Assembly (NCBI RefSeq): GCF_018130505.1
Contig: NZ_JAFCKH010000010.1
Location: 1 to 64,000, forward strand
Reading direction: 5' to 3'
DNA: 64,000 nt
Source of the DNA: Bradyrhizobium tropiciagri
GTDB lineage: Bacteria > Pseudomonadota > Alphaproteobacteria > Rhizobiales > Xanthobacteraceae
Shown: piece after piece, positions 41,941 to 50,671 of the stretch
How positions within the stretch are numbered: position 1 is the stretch's first letter
Layout of the letters: each line of letters opens with the position of its first letter
Program-made: the position numbers and the translations under genes
Notes under the pieces: model-generated
The model's database searches: none
The model's input: only the letters and a program-made list of their open reading frames with translations
What the model was told of the DNA's origin: nothing

Positions 41941-42903
41941 TCAGCCGAGCTTGCGGCCGATATCGAGGAATTTCTGCCGGCGCTGTTTGCGAATCGCGTC
42001 CGGATCAAGATTTCGTAGGTCGTTGAAAGCCTGGGCGATGGCATCGCCCGTGGTCGCGATCATCGCCGCGGCGTCGCGGTGGGCGCCGCCGGCCGGCTCC
42101 TTGAGGATCTGGTCGATGACGCCGAAGCGCAGCATGTCCTGGGCGGTGATCTTCATGCTGTTGGCGGCTTCCTGCGCCTTGGTGCCGTCGCGCCACAGGA
42201 TCGAGGATGCCGCCTCGGGCGAGATCACGCTGTAGATCGCGTGCTCCATCATCAGCACGCGGTTGGCAGTGGTGATCGCGATGGCGCCGCCGGACATGCC
42301 CTCGCCGGTAACGATCGCAACGTTGGGCACACCAAGCGACAAGCAGGCATCGGTCGAGCGCGCGATCGCCTCGGCCTGGCCGCGCTCCTCGGCGCCGATG
42401 CCGGGATAGGCGCCGGCGGAATCGACGATCGACAGCACCGGGATGCCGAAGCGGTCGGCCAGCTCCATCAGCCGCACTGCCTTGCGGTAGCCTTCGGGGC
42501 GGGCCATGCCGAAATTGTGCTTGATGCGGCTTTCGGTGGTGGCGCCCTTCTCCTGGCCGACCACGCAGATGCTTTCACCACGAAAACGGCCGAAGCCGCC
42601 GACCAGCGCCTCGTCGTCGGCGAATTTGCGGTCGCCGGCCATCGGCGTGAATTCGGTGATCAGGCCGCTGATGAAGTCGGTGAAATGCGGCCGTTGCGGA
42701 TGCCGCGCCACCAGCGTCTTCTGCCATGGCGTCAGGTTGGCATAGAGCTCGGCGAGCGCCTGCGCCGCCTTGTCCTCGATCCGCGCGACCTCGTCGCCGA
42801 TGTCGCTGCCCGAAGCGGCAAGCGTCCGCAGCTCGTCGATCTTGGATTCAAGCTCGGCGACGGGTTTTTCGAAGTCGAGATAGCTGCGCATCGGTTCGGG
42901 CAT
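41941..42903 (-). CDS. accA: Acetyl-CoA carboxylase carboxyltransferase subunit alpha
   Basis: This 320-residue subunit transfers the carboxyl group to acetyl-CoA in the first step of fatty acid synthesis, together with AccD. It has MRSYLDFEKPVAELESKIDE at the N terminus, then RPHFTDFISGLITEFTPMAG and GMARPEGYRKAVRLMELADR. The oxyanion/acyl-CoA region is VTGEGMSGGAIAI. Start 42903 (MPEPMRSYLD) gives the normal length; an in-frame ATG at 42978 and one at 42891 are less likely. Confidence 0.96.
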   Translation of the reverse strand: MPEPMRSYLDFEKPVAELESKIDELRTLAASGSDIGDEVARIEDKAAQALAELYANLTPWQKTLVARHPQRPHFTDFISGLITEFTPMAGDRKFADDEALVGGFGRFRGESICVVGQEKGATTESRIKHNFGMARPEGYRKAVRLMELADRFGIPVLSIVDSAGAYPGIGAEERGQAEAIARSTDACLSLGVPNVAIVTGEGMSGGAIAITTANRVLMMEHAIYSVISPEAASSILWRDGTKAQEAANSMKITAQDMLRFGVIDQILKEPAGGAHRDAAAMIATTGDAIAQAFNDLRNLDPDAIRKQRRQKFLDIGRKLG

Positions 42904-43095
42904 CAACTGAATATAGGGAGGAACGGAGCGAGGGGCGAAGCGGTTTTGGCGTCGAATAGAGAAGTTTTGATACTTCAATTGGTTAACGCGCGTTCGGGCC
43001 GAACGCCGGCTTCGTCGCAGGCAGGTGACGCTCTTTCTGCGGAGATGATGCGGAAGTCAAGGCAGATCGCATGCGGCCGGTTGCTGCAATTGCCC

Positions 43096-43183
43096 GTAGC
43101 CCGGATGGAGCGAAGCGCAATCCGGGGCAGGTCGATCCGCGGATGGACCGTCCCGGATTTCGCTTCGCTGCATCCGGGCTACA
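43096..43183. repeat. Dispersed palindromic repeat A, copy 2
   Basis: GTAGCCCGGATGGAGCG at the left is complementary to CGCTGCATCCGGGCTAC at the right, with one mismatch. It lies 12 bp beyond the minus-strand xerD stop, in the 292-bp gap before accA, where no gene was seen. Confidence 0.88.
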
Positions 43184-43195
43184 AGCGGGCGATAC

Positions 43196-44209
<1,014 letters not shown>

Positions 44210-44225
44210 GCCAGGAGCATAGCGC

Positions 44226-44372
44226 CTATTTCTTGAGGAACTTATCCGGCGGGATGGTCACCGTCATTTCGCGCGGCTTGGGGTTCACGAAATTCGCCAG
44301 TGCGAACACGACCCCGTAGCCGATGCCGAGAATCACGGCGACGACCGTCAGGAAGCGGAACAGGGTGGGCAT
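44226..44372 (-). CDS. 48-residue single-pass membrane protein
   Basis: This short gene encodes MPTLFRFLTVVAVILGIGYG, then VVFALANFVNPKPREMTVTI and PPDKFLKK. One membrane helix (about residues 8-27) is followed by a charged tail, probably facing the periplasm or cytoplasm. It lies 16 bp upstream of xerD on the same strand. Codon use is like its neighbours and the frame has no stops, but no homologue can be named with certainty. I believe similar short proteins occur beside xerD in related genomes. Confidence 0.65.
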   Translation of the reverse strand: MPTLFRFLTVVAVILGIGYGVVFALANFVNPKPREMTVTIPPDKFLKK

Positions 44373-44516
44373 GGAGGCGGCTCGGGCGGCGAATTAAGCA
44401 ATGAAATCATCCAACATGTTCCCCGCGCCGTTGCAAGAGTCGCTGGTAACGGTATCGCCGGGGGTAGTATAGGTGGCTCGAATCCCGACAATTCGTCCCG
44501 TGACCTGAGCTTTTTG

Positions 44517-45146
44517 ATGTCCGACGCAGTACCGGCACCGACCCAGGCGACCCTTGAGGCCGAGATCGCGGCCGCGCTGGGGCCGCGGTCGATCGTGCTG
44601 GTCGGCATGATGGGCGCCGGCAAGTCCACCATCGGCCGGCGGATCGCCGCGCGGCTGCGGCTGGCCTTCACCGACGCCGACACCGAGATCGAGGCTGCGG
44701 CAGGCATGACGATCCCCGAGATTTTCGAGACCCATGGCGAGCCGTACTTCCGCGACGGCGAGGCACGGGTGATCGCCCGCATCCTCGACAATGGTCCGGT
44801 CGTGCTGGCGACCGGCGGCGGCGCCTTCATGCGCGAGGAGACCAGGCGCCGGATCGGCGAGCGGGCGGTGTCGATCTGGCTCAAGGCCGATACCGACGTC
44901 ATCATGCGCCGGGTCCGCCGCCGCGCGGACCGGCCGCTGCTGCACACACCGGATCCCGAGGCGACGGTCAATCGCCTGCTCAGCGAGCGCGAACCGGTCT
45001 ACGCCAATGCCGACCTCACGGTCGCCTCGCGCGACGTGCCGCACGACCGCATCGTCGACGAATGCCTGGAAGCCCTGCATGCGCATCTGTGCGGCGCACG
45101 GCCGGCCGTCGAGCCACCTGCTGATGGAATGAACACGACCTCATGA
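44517..45146 (+). CDS. aroK: Shikimate kinase
   Basis: This 209-residue enzyme phosphorylates shikimate in aromatic amino acid synthesis. It has Walker A GMMGAGKSTIG, the shikimate-binding DADTEIEAAAGMTIPEIFE and FRDGEARVI, TGGGAF, and the lid RPLLHTPDPEATVNRLLSER. The ATG at 44517 is preferred over a TTG directly before it. It overlaps aroB by 4 bp (ATGA), so the two are translationally coupled. Confidence 0.96.
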   Translation: MSDAVPAPTQATLEAEIAAALGPRSIVLVGMMGAGKSTIGRRIAARLRLAFTDADTEIEAAAGMTIPEIFETHGEPYFRDGEARVIARILDNGPVVLATGGGAFMREETRRRIGERAVSIWLKADTDVIMRRVRRRADRPLLHTPDPEATVNRLLSEREPVYANADLTVASRDVPHDRIVDECLEALHAHLCGARPAVEPPADGMNTTS

Positions 45147-46285
45147 CTGCGCCTTTGAAACACTCCGCCTCCGTTATCGTCGACGTCGCGCTCGGCGACC
45201 GCGCCTATGACATCGTGATCGGCCGCGACGTGCTTGCCTCGCTCGGAGAACGAATAGCGGCGCTGCGGCCCGGCGTGCGTACCGCGATCGTGACTGACCG
45301 CACGGTTGCCAAGTACTGGCTGGAGCCGGCCGAGGCGTCGCTCGCCGCCGCCGGCATCCCGACCTCACGGATCATCGTTGAGGAGGGTGAGGGCTCGAAG
45401 AGCTACGCCACCCTGACCGAGGTCAGCGAGGCGCTGATCGCCGCGAAGATCGAGCGCAACGATTTCGTGATCGCGCTCGGCGGCGGCGTGGTCGGCGATC
45501 TCGCCGGCTTCGCGGCGGCGATCCTGCGCCGCGGCGTCGATTTCGTGCAGGTGCCGACCTCGCTGTTGGCGCAGGTCGATTCCTCGGTCGGCGGCAAGAC
45601 CGGCATCAACTCGCCGCAGGGCAAGAATTTGATCGGCGCGTTCCACCAGCCGTTGCTGGTGATCGCCGACACCTCGGTGCTCGACACGCTGTCGCCGCGC
45701 CAGTTCCGCGCCGGTTATGCCGAGGTCGCGAAGTACGGCATCCTCGGCGACGAGGCGTTCTTCGCCTGGCTGGAAAAGAATCACGCCGATCTGTTCTCGG
45801 GCGGCGCGGCGCGCGAGCACGCGATCGCCACCTCTTGCCGCGCCAAGGCCGGGGTCGTCTCCCGCGACGAGCGCGAGACCGGCGAGCGTGCTTTGCTCAA
45901 TCTCGGCCACACCTTCGGCCATGCGCTTGAAGCCGCGACCGGCTTCTCCGACCGCCTGTTCCATGGCGAGGGCGTCTCGGTCGGCATGGTGCTCGCGGCG
46001 GAGTTTTCTGCGCAGCTCGGCATGATCTCGCCTGACGATGCGGCGCGCATCGCGCGTCACCTGTCCGCGGTCGGACTGCCGACGCGGCTGCAGGACATCG
46101 CCGGCTTCAGGCAGGAAGGTCTTGCCGACGCCGACGCGTTGCTGGCGCTGATGGCGCAGGACAAGAAGGTCAAGCGCGGCAAGCTCACCTTCATCCTGCT
46201 GGAGGCCGTCGGGCGCGCCGTGATCGCCAATAATGTCGAGCCGTCTTTGGTGCGCGACTTCATGCAAGCCAAGTTGAAGGCCTAA
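45143..46285 (+). CDS. aroB: 3-dehydroquinate synthase
   Basis: This 380-residue enzyme closes the first carbocycle of the shikimate pathway using NAD and a metal. It has the NAD-binding ALGGGVVGDLAGFAAAILRR, the substrate region PTSLLAQVDSSVGGKTGINS, and metal-ligand histidines in LNLGHTFGHALEA and LFHGEGVSVGM. The length is normal. It follows aroK with a 4-bp overlap. Confidence 0.97.
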   Translation: MTAPLKHSASVIVDVALGDRAYDIVIGRDVLASLGERIAALRPGVRTAIVTDRTVAKYWLEPAEASLAAAGIPTSRIIVEEGEGSKSYATLTEVSEALIAAKIERNDFVIALGGGVVGDLAGFAAAILRRGVDFVQVPTSLLAQVDSSVGGKTGINSPQGKNLIGAFHQPLLVIADTSVLDTLSPRQFRAGYAEVAKYGILGDEAFFAWLEKNHADLFSGGAAREHAIATSCRAKAGVVSRDERETGERALLNLGHTFGHALEAATGFSDRLFHGEGVSVGMVLAAEFSAQLGMISPDDAARIARHLSAVGLPTRLQDIAGFRQEGLADADALLALMAQDKKVKRGKLTFILLEAVGRAVIANNVEPSLVRDFMQAKLKA

Positions 46286-46301
46286 ACCACGGATCAACTC
46301 A

Positions 46302-47612
46302 GTGGGCTGGTTCACCTTCTCGATCGTGCTGCTCTGTCTGTTCGTCTCCGCGTTCTTCGCGGCGAGCGAAACCGCGCTGACCGGCGCTTCGCGCGCCAGC
46401 ATGCTGCGGCTGTCGAAGCAGGGTAACAGTGACGCCGGCATCGTCTCGCGGCTGATCAGCATGCGCGAGCGCATGATCGGCGCGCTGCTGCTCGGCAACA
46501 ACATCGCCAATATCGGCGCCTCGGCGCTGGCGACCGGCGTCTTCACCGCCTGGTTCGGCGACGTCGGCGTGCTCTACGCCACCGCGGTCATGACCGTGAT
46601 GGTCGTGGTGTTCGCCGAGGTGCTGCCCAAAACCATAGCGATCAACGCGCCGGACCGCATCTCGCTGCTGGTCGCGCGGCCGATGCGGCTGACGATCCTG
46701 CTGCTCGGGCCGCTGCTTGCTATCATCGAGGCGATCGTGCTGGCGCTGATGAAGCTGCTCGGCATCAAGGTCGGCGCTCATCAAGCGGTACTGTCGCCGA
46801 CCGAGCGCCTGCGCGGCGCGGTCGACCTGCTGCATCACGAAGGCAAGGTCGAGAAGCAGGACCGCGACATGCTCGGCGGCCTGCTGGATTTGCGCGAGCT
46901 GCAGGTCTCCGACGTGATGGTCCACCGCACCGAGATGACCATGGTCAATGCCGACCTGCCGCCGGAGGAGCTGGTGCGCGAGGTGCTGGCGAGCGAATAC
47001 ACCCGCATCCCGCTGTGGCGCGAGAAGCCGGAGAACATCATCGGCGTGCTGCACGCCAAGGATCTGCTGCGCGCGATGCGCACAAACGAGGGCGACATGT
47101 CCTCGATCGATGCATCGTCGATCGCGCTGCCGCCGTGGTTCGTGCCGGAAATGCGCCCGGTCTCCGAGCAGCTCAAGGCGTTCCGCCGCCGCAAGACCCA
47201 CTTCGCTCTCGTGGTCGACGAGTATGGCGAGGTCGAGGGCATGGTGACGCTGGAGGACATCCTGGAGGAGATCGTCGGTGACATCTCCGACGAGCATGAC
47301 GTCGTCGTCGCCGGCGTGCGCGCCCAGCCGGACGGCTCGGTCGTGGTCGACGGCTCGGTGCCGATCCGCGATCTCAACCGCGCAATGGACTGGCGTCTGC
47401 CGGACGAGGAGGCGACCACGGTCGCCGGCCTCGTGATCCACGAGGCGCGCTCGATCCCCGAGCGCGGCCAGAGCTTCACCTTCCACGGCTTCCGCTTCCG
47501 CGTCCTCCGCCGCGAACGCAACCGCATCACCGCGCTGCGCATCGTCGCGGTGCCGCGCGAGGCGGGCGAGTCCGATGAGAAGAAGCCGAAGCGGGCGGGA
47601 ACGGCGTTCTAG
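46302..47612 (+). CDS. HlyC/CorC-family CBS-domain membrane protein
   Basis: This 436-residue protein has an N-terminal DUF21/CNNM membrane domain (about residues 1-190, starting MGWFTFSIVLLCLFVSAFFA), two CBS domains (about 205-335, with VMVHRTEMTMVNADLPPEEL and YGEVEGMVTLEDILEEIVGD), and a CorC_HlyC domain at the C terminus. Relatives are implicated in magnesium or cobalt transport. It starts with GTG at 46302, 16 bp after aroB, and is probably in the same transcript. Confidence 0.92.
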   Translation: MGWFTFSIVLLCLFVSAFFAASETALTGASRASMLRLSKQGNSDAGIVSRLISMRERMIGALLLGNNIANIGASALATGVFTAWFGDVGVLYATAVMTVMVVVFAEVLPKTIAINAPDRISLLVARPMRLTILLLGPLLAIIEAIVLALMKLLGIKVGAHQAVLSPTERLRGAVDLLHHEGKVEKQDRDMLGGLLDLRELQVSDVMVHRTEMTMVNADLPPEELVREVLASEYTRIPLWREKPENIIGVLHAKDLLRAMRTNEGDMSSIDASSIALPPWFVPEMRPVSEQLKAFRRRKTHFALVVDEYGEVEGMVTLEDILEEIVGDISDEHDVVVAGVRAQPDGSVVVDGSVPIRDLNRAMDWRLPDEEATTVAGLVIHEARSIPERGQSFTFHGFRFRVLRRERNRITALRIVAVPREAGESDEKKPKRAGTAF

Positions 47613-47640
47613 CTCGAGCCGACAAGCGCAAGCTTGTCCC

Positions 47641-47740
47641 GTCACCCTGAGGTGCGAGCGGAGCGAGCCTCGAAGCGTCGACGGCCCGGCTGTGGCCGTG
47701 CATCCTTCGAGGCTCGCAAGGGCTCGCGCCTCAGGATGAC
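47641..47740. repeat. Dispersed palindromic repeat E
   Basis: GTCACCCTGAGGTGCGAGCG at the left is complementary, with changes, to CGCGCCTCAGGATGAC at the right, with inner arms CCTCGAAG/CTTCGAGG. It lies between convergent stops of the CorC-like gene and the exported hypothetical gene. A left-arm fragment is at 60558-60586. Confidence 0.8.
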
Positions 47741-47762
47741 GGGTTTGGCTGTTGCGCGAGCG

Positions 47763-48215
47763 CTACTCGATATCGATCGAGATGCCCGAAAGCTTCCACG
47801 CGCCTTCGGAGGGCACGAAGCCGAGCTGATACTTCACCTGCTTGGGCGAGGTGTCGAAATGGCCCTTCAGGCGCAACACGCCCTTGTCGTCGATCCTGGC
47901 GTCTTCGTCGGCGATGATCGGCCTGGCGACGACGGCGTCGAACACCGCGTGCTTGTCGACCAGGTCCTTGAAAATCGCCTGCAGCTTGTCCGGCGGAAAC
48001 TGGTCGCGGAACGGCTTTGAGATCTTGGCGTGGAACACGGTGAAATTGTTGGCGGCCACCGCGTCGTTGAGCGAGACCAGGATGCTCTTGATCAAGACCT
48101 CCTGGACGAACGGGCTCGGCATGTCGAGCGCGGAAGCCGGGCGCATCGCGCAGATCAGGACGATGCCCGCAACGGCTGCAATCGACCGCAAGCGCATCCA
48201 GCAAGGGATCATCAA
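47763..48215 (-). CDS. Exported hypothetical protein
   Basis: This 150-residue protein has an N-terminal signal (MRLRSIAAVAGIVLICAMRP, cleavage after ASALD). The mature region is predicted alpha/beta with no Cys (LVSLNDAVAANNFTVFHAKI, FRDQFPPDKLQAIFKDLVDK, GFVPSEGAWKLSGISIDIE). The composition resembles NTF2-like periplasmic domains, which bind small ligands or act as scaffolds, but I cannot assign it firmly. It is convergent with the CorC-like gene across repeat E. Confidence 0.72.
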   Translation of the reverse strand: MMIPCWMRLRSIAAVAGIVLICAMRPASALDMPSPFVQEVLIKSILVSLNDAVAANNFTVFHAKISKPFRDQFPPDKLQAIFKDLVDKHAVFDAVVARPIIADEDARIDDKGVLRLKGHFDTSPKQVKYQLGFVPSEGAWKLSGISIDIE

Positions 48216-48340
48216 TGGCCCCTTCGAGATCGATGGCGATGCGATCCGTCACGTGCCTGCCCGGCCGTCGAGCAGACCATCGCCGCGAGTATCGATCATT
48301 GATAGATCAAAACCGCGGCGGCGTCCCGGGGCGTGCCGGA

Positions 48341-48616
48341 CTAGCGCGGCTTTTCCCCCGGGGCGTGCGGATGGAGCGCCAGCGCGTGCACCGAGCCGGC
48401 AAGTTCCGCCGCCAGCGTCGCATTTATCATGCGATGGCGTTCGATCCGGCTCTTCCCTTCGAAGGCCGGCGACACAATATATACTCGGAAATGCGTCTCC
48501 CCGCCTGGCCTGTGGCCGGCGTGGCCCTCATGCAGATGTGACTCATCGATCACGTCGAGGCTTTCCGGCAAGAAAGCTTCACGCAACTTGTTTATGATAG
48601 CGTCTTTGGTGCTCAT
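48341..48616 (-). CDS. bolA: BolA family protein
   Basis: This 91-residue protein has the BolA fold signatures: ESHLHEGHAGHRPGGETHFR and FEGKSRIERHRMINATLAAE, ending HALALHPHAPGEK. BolA proteins partner monothiol glutaredoxins and bind Fe-S clusters in iron and stress regulation. It is divergent from the J-domain gene across 109 bp. Confidence 0.95.
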   Translation of the reverse strand: MSTKDAIINKLREAFLPESLDVIDESHLHEGHAGHRPGGETHFRVYIVSPAFEGKSRIERHRMINATLAAELAGSVHALALHPHAPGEKPR

Positions 48617-48725
48617 GGCGGCGGAGTTAGGTTCGCGGCAGCTTTTCGTCAATGGTGCAAGCGGGGAACGAGGTCTGCGCAATGTCAAGACTTGAAGATT
48701 TGTGCATTGCGTAGTCAAAGACATC

Positions 48726-49367
48726 ATGCCGATCGATTCATCCAAATTCTTCGACTCCATTCGCATCAAGCCGACCAAGGTGAGTGCGAAGCGCCAGGCG
48801 CAGGCCGGCGAGCAGGCGATCGCCTGCGAGTGGGCGGGATGCCAGAACAAGGGCGCGCACCGCGCCCCGAAAGGCCGTGAGAATTCGCGTGATTATTGGC
48901 ACTTCTGCCTCGATCACGTCCGCGAATACAATCAGTCGTATAACTTCTTCCAGGGCATGAATCCGGAAGACGTCGCGCGCTATCAGAAGGACGCGCTGAC
49001 CGGCCATCGCCCGACCTGGAAGATGGGCGCCAACAGCGGCAAGAAGGACGAAGGCGGGTTCGACGCCGCGCACGATCCGTTCCACATGTTCTCCGAGCTC
49101 AACGGCCGCGGCCGCTGGCGGCCCGGCCCGGGCGGCGCGGAGCAGGCCAAGCCCGAGACGCGCAAGGTGATGAACGCCGAGCGTAAGGCGCTGCAGGTGA
49201 TGGGCCTTGGCGCCGGCGCAACGTTGGAAGACGTCAAGTCGAAGTACAAGGCGCTGGTCAAGCAGCACCATCCCGACGCCAATGGCGGCGACCGCTCGAC
49301 CGAGGACCGCCTGATCGAGATCATCAAGGCGTATAATTATCTGAAGACCGTGGTGCGCGAGGCCTGA
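48726..49367 (+). CDS. J-domain (DnaJ-class) co-chaperone-like protein
   Basis: This 213-residue protein has a C-terminal J domain (about residues 155-213) with the HPD motif in KALVKQHHPDANGGDRSTED. The N-terminal two thirds are not DnaJ-like: they contain two Cys pairs' worth of residues (CEWAGCQNKGAHRAP, YWHFCLDHVREYNQSYNFFQ) that could bind a metal. No G/F region or zinc finger of classical DnaJ is present. It should stimulate an Hsp70 on special substrates. Start 48726 (MPIDSSKFFD) is preferred over 48702. In relatives this gene often stands next to bolA and cobS. Confidence 0.9.
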   Translation: MPIDSSKFFDSIRIKPTKVSAKRQAQAGEQAIACEWAGCQNKGAHRAPKGRENSRDYWHFCLDHVREYNQSYNFFQGMNPEDVARYQKDALTGHRPTWKMGANSGKKDEGGFDAAHDPFHMFSELNGRGRWRPGPGGAEQAKPETRKVMNAERKALQVMGLGAGATLEDVKSKYKALVKQHHPDANGGDRSTEDRLIEIIKAYNYLKTVVREA

Positions 49368-49395
49368 GCCCTCGCTGTCGAATTTTCATTCAGCC

Positions 49396-49483
49396 TGTAG
49401 CCCGGATGGAGCGCAGCGCAATCCGGGGCCGCTCCATCCGCGATAGACTGTCCCGGATTTCGCTTCGCTTCATCCGGGCTACA
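49396..49483. repeat. Dispersed palindromic repeat A, copy 3
   Basis: TGTAGCCCGGATGGAGCGCA is mirrored by CGCTTCATCCGGGCTACA. It fills the space between the convergent J-domain and citrate-synthase stops (49367 and 49498). Confidence 0.88.
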
Positions 49484-49497
49484 AGGCCGTCAACCGC

Positions 49498-50592
49498 TCA
49501 GCCCTTCGGCATCGCGCCAGCGTAGGACGAACTCGGGCGGATCAATCGCCCGGTGCGCCGATGCTCGAGGGCGTGCGCGGTCCAGCCGGCAGCGCGGGCG
49601 ACGGCGAAGATCGGCGTGAAGGCCTGCCGCGGGATTTGCAGCGCATCGAGCAGGATCGCGGTGAAGAACTCGACATTGGTCTCGAGCGGCCGCTCCGGGT
49701 TCTTCTTGCGCAGGGCCTGGCGGATATAGGCCTCGACCTCGCCGGCGAACGGCAAATCGGCGCCGTCAGCGGCCAGCCGCTCGATCGCAACCTTCAGCAC
49801 GTCGGCGCGCGGGTCGCGCACGCGGTAGACGCGATGACCGAACCCCATCAGCCGCTCGCCGCGCGCCAGCGCGTCGTCGACCCACGGCTTGATCCGCTCG
49901 CGCGCACCGATCGCGTCCAGCATCTCCAGCACCGGCTCCGGTGCGCCGCCATGCAGCGGGCCGGTCAGCGCGCAATAGCCGCCGGTGATCGCCGCGAACA
50001 GGTCGGCCTGGGTCGAGGCGATCACCCGTGTGGTGAAGGTCGAGGCGTTCATGCCGTGGTCGCAGACGGTGACGAGATAGGCATCGAGCGCGGTGGCCTC
50101 GCGCGGCGCGACCTTGCGGCCGAGCAGCATGCGCAGCGTGTCGGTGGCGTGGCCGACATTCGGGTCGGGTGCGATCGGATCGCCGCCCCGGGCGCGCTGC
50201 ACCAAGGCGCCGGCGATCACCGGGAAGGCGCCGACGATGGTTGCCTCGTGCTCCAGCCCGCTCTCGCCGCGCAGGCCTGCGATCGCGGCGCGAAAGCCGT
50301 CGACGATCGACATGCCGCGGGTCGCCGGCAGCAGGTCCGGCAGGCGGGCGAAGGCGCGCTCGCGGGCGGCGCCCAGACTGGCGCGGACATTGGCCTCATT
50401 CAGCGTCTTGCCGGTGGCGCCGTTCCACAAGCGCGCGGTGACGCCCTCGAAGCTGGATTTGCCGGCGAGGTTGGCGACGTGCTCGCCGGCGATGATCAAC
50501 TCGCCGCGCTCGCCGTCGACATGGCTCAACACGGTCTCGGCGGCGGGGACGCCGTCCAGACCGATCTGGCTCTTTGTGAGATGCATATTCAT
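49498..50592 (-). CDS. Citrate synthase family protein (CitA-like, 364 residues)
   Basis: This protein has the citrate synthase fold with His in VCDHGMNASTFTTRV, His in CALTGPLHGGAPEPV and MGFGHRVYRVRDPRADVLK. The third catalytic residue, Asp of NVDFYSG in the major enzyme, is Glu here (NVEFFTAIL). I recall Glu in the minor CitA-type enzymes, so it need not be inactive. The protein is shorter than GltA (about 430) and is not likely to be the main TCA enzyme. It is divergent from a second, DNA-binding member of the family across 79 bp. Citrate or 2-methylcitrate synthesis is possible; substrate is unknown. Confidence 0.85.
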   Translation of the reverse strand: MNMHLTKSQIGLDGVPAAETVLSHVDGERGELIIAGEHVANLAGKSSFEGVTARLWNGATGKTLNEANVRASLGAARERAFARLPDLLPATRGMSIVDGFRAAIAGLRGESGLEHEATIVGAFPVIAGALVQRARGGDPIAPDPNVGHATDTLRMLLGRKVAPREATALDAYLVTVCDHGMNASTFTTRVIASTQADLFAAITGGYCALTGPLHGGAPEPVLEMLDAIGARERIKPWVDDALARGERLMGFGHRVYRVRDPRADVLKVAIERLAADGADLPFAGEVEAYIRQALRKKNPERPLETNVEFFTAILLDALQIPRQAFTPIFAVARAAGWTAHALEHRRTGRLIRPSSSYAGAMPKG

Positions 50593-50642
50593 GGCCCGAT
50601 CTCCTTTGCTTCACGCAGCAATAAGGTCGGGCCTCTCGACGC

Positions 50643-50670
50643 ATTGATCAATCTTGATTATATAAATCAA
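50643..50670. promoter_or_regulatory. Two palindromes in the divergent citrate synthase promoter region
   Basis: ATTGATCAAT (50643-50652) is followed by TTGATT-ATATA-AATCAA (50654-50670), which ends one base before the ATG of the DNA-binding citrate synthase. Both share TTGAT half-sites. The position suggests autoregulation by that protein; this is inference. Confidence 0.55.
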
Positions 50671-50671
50671 T

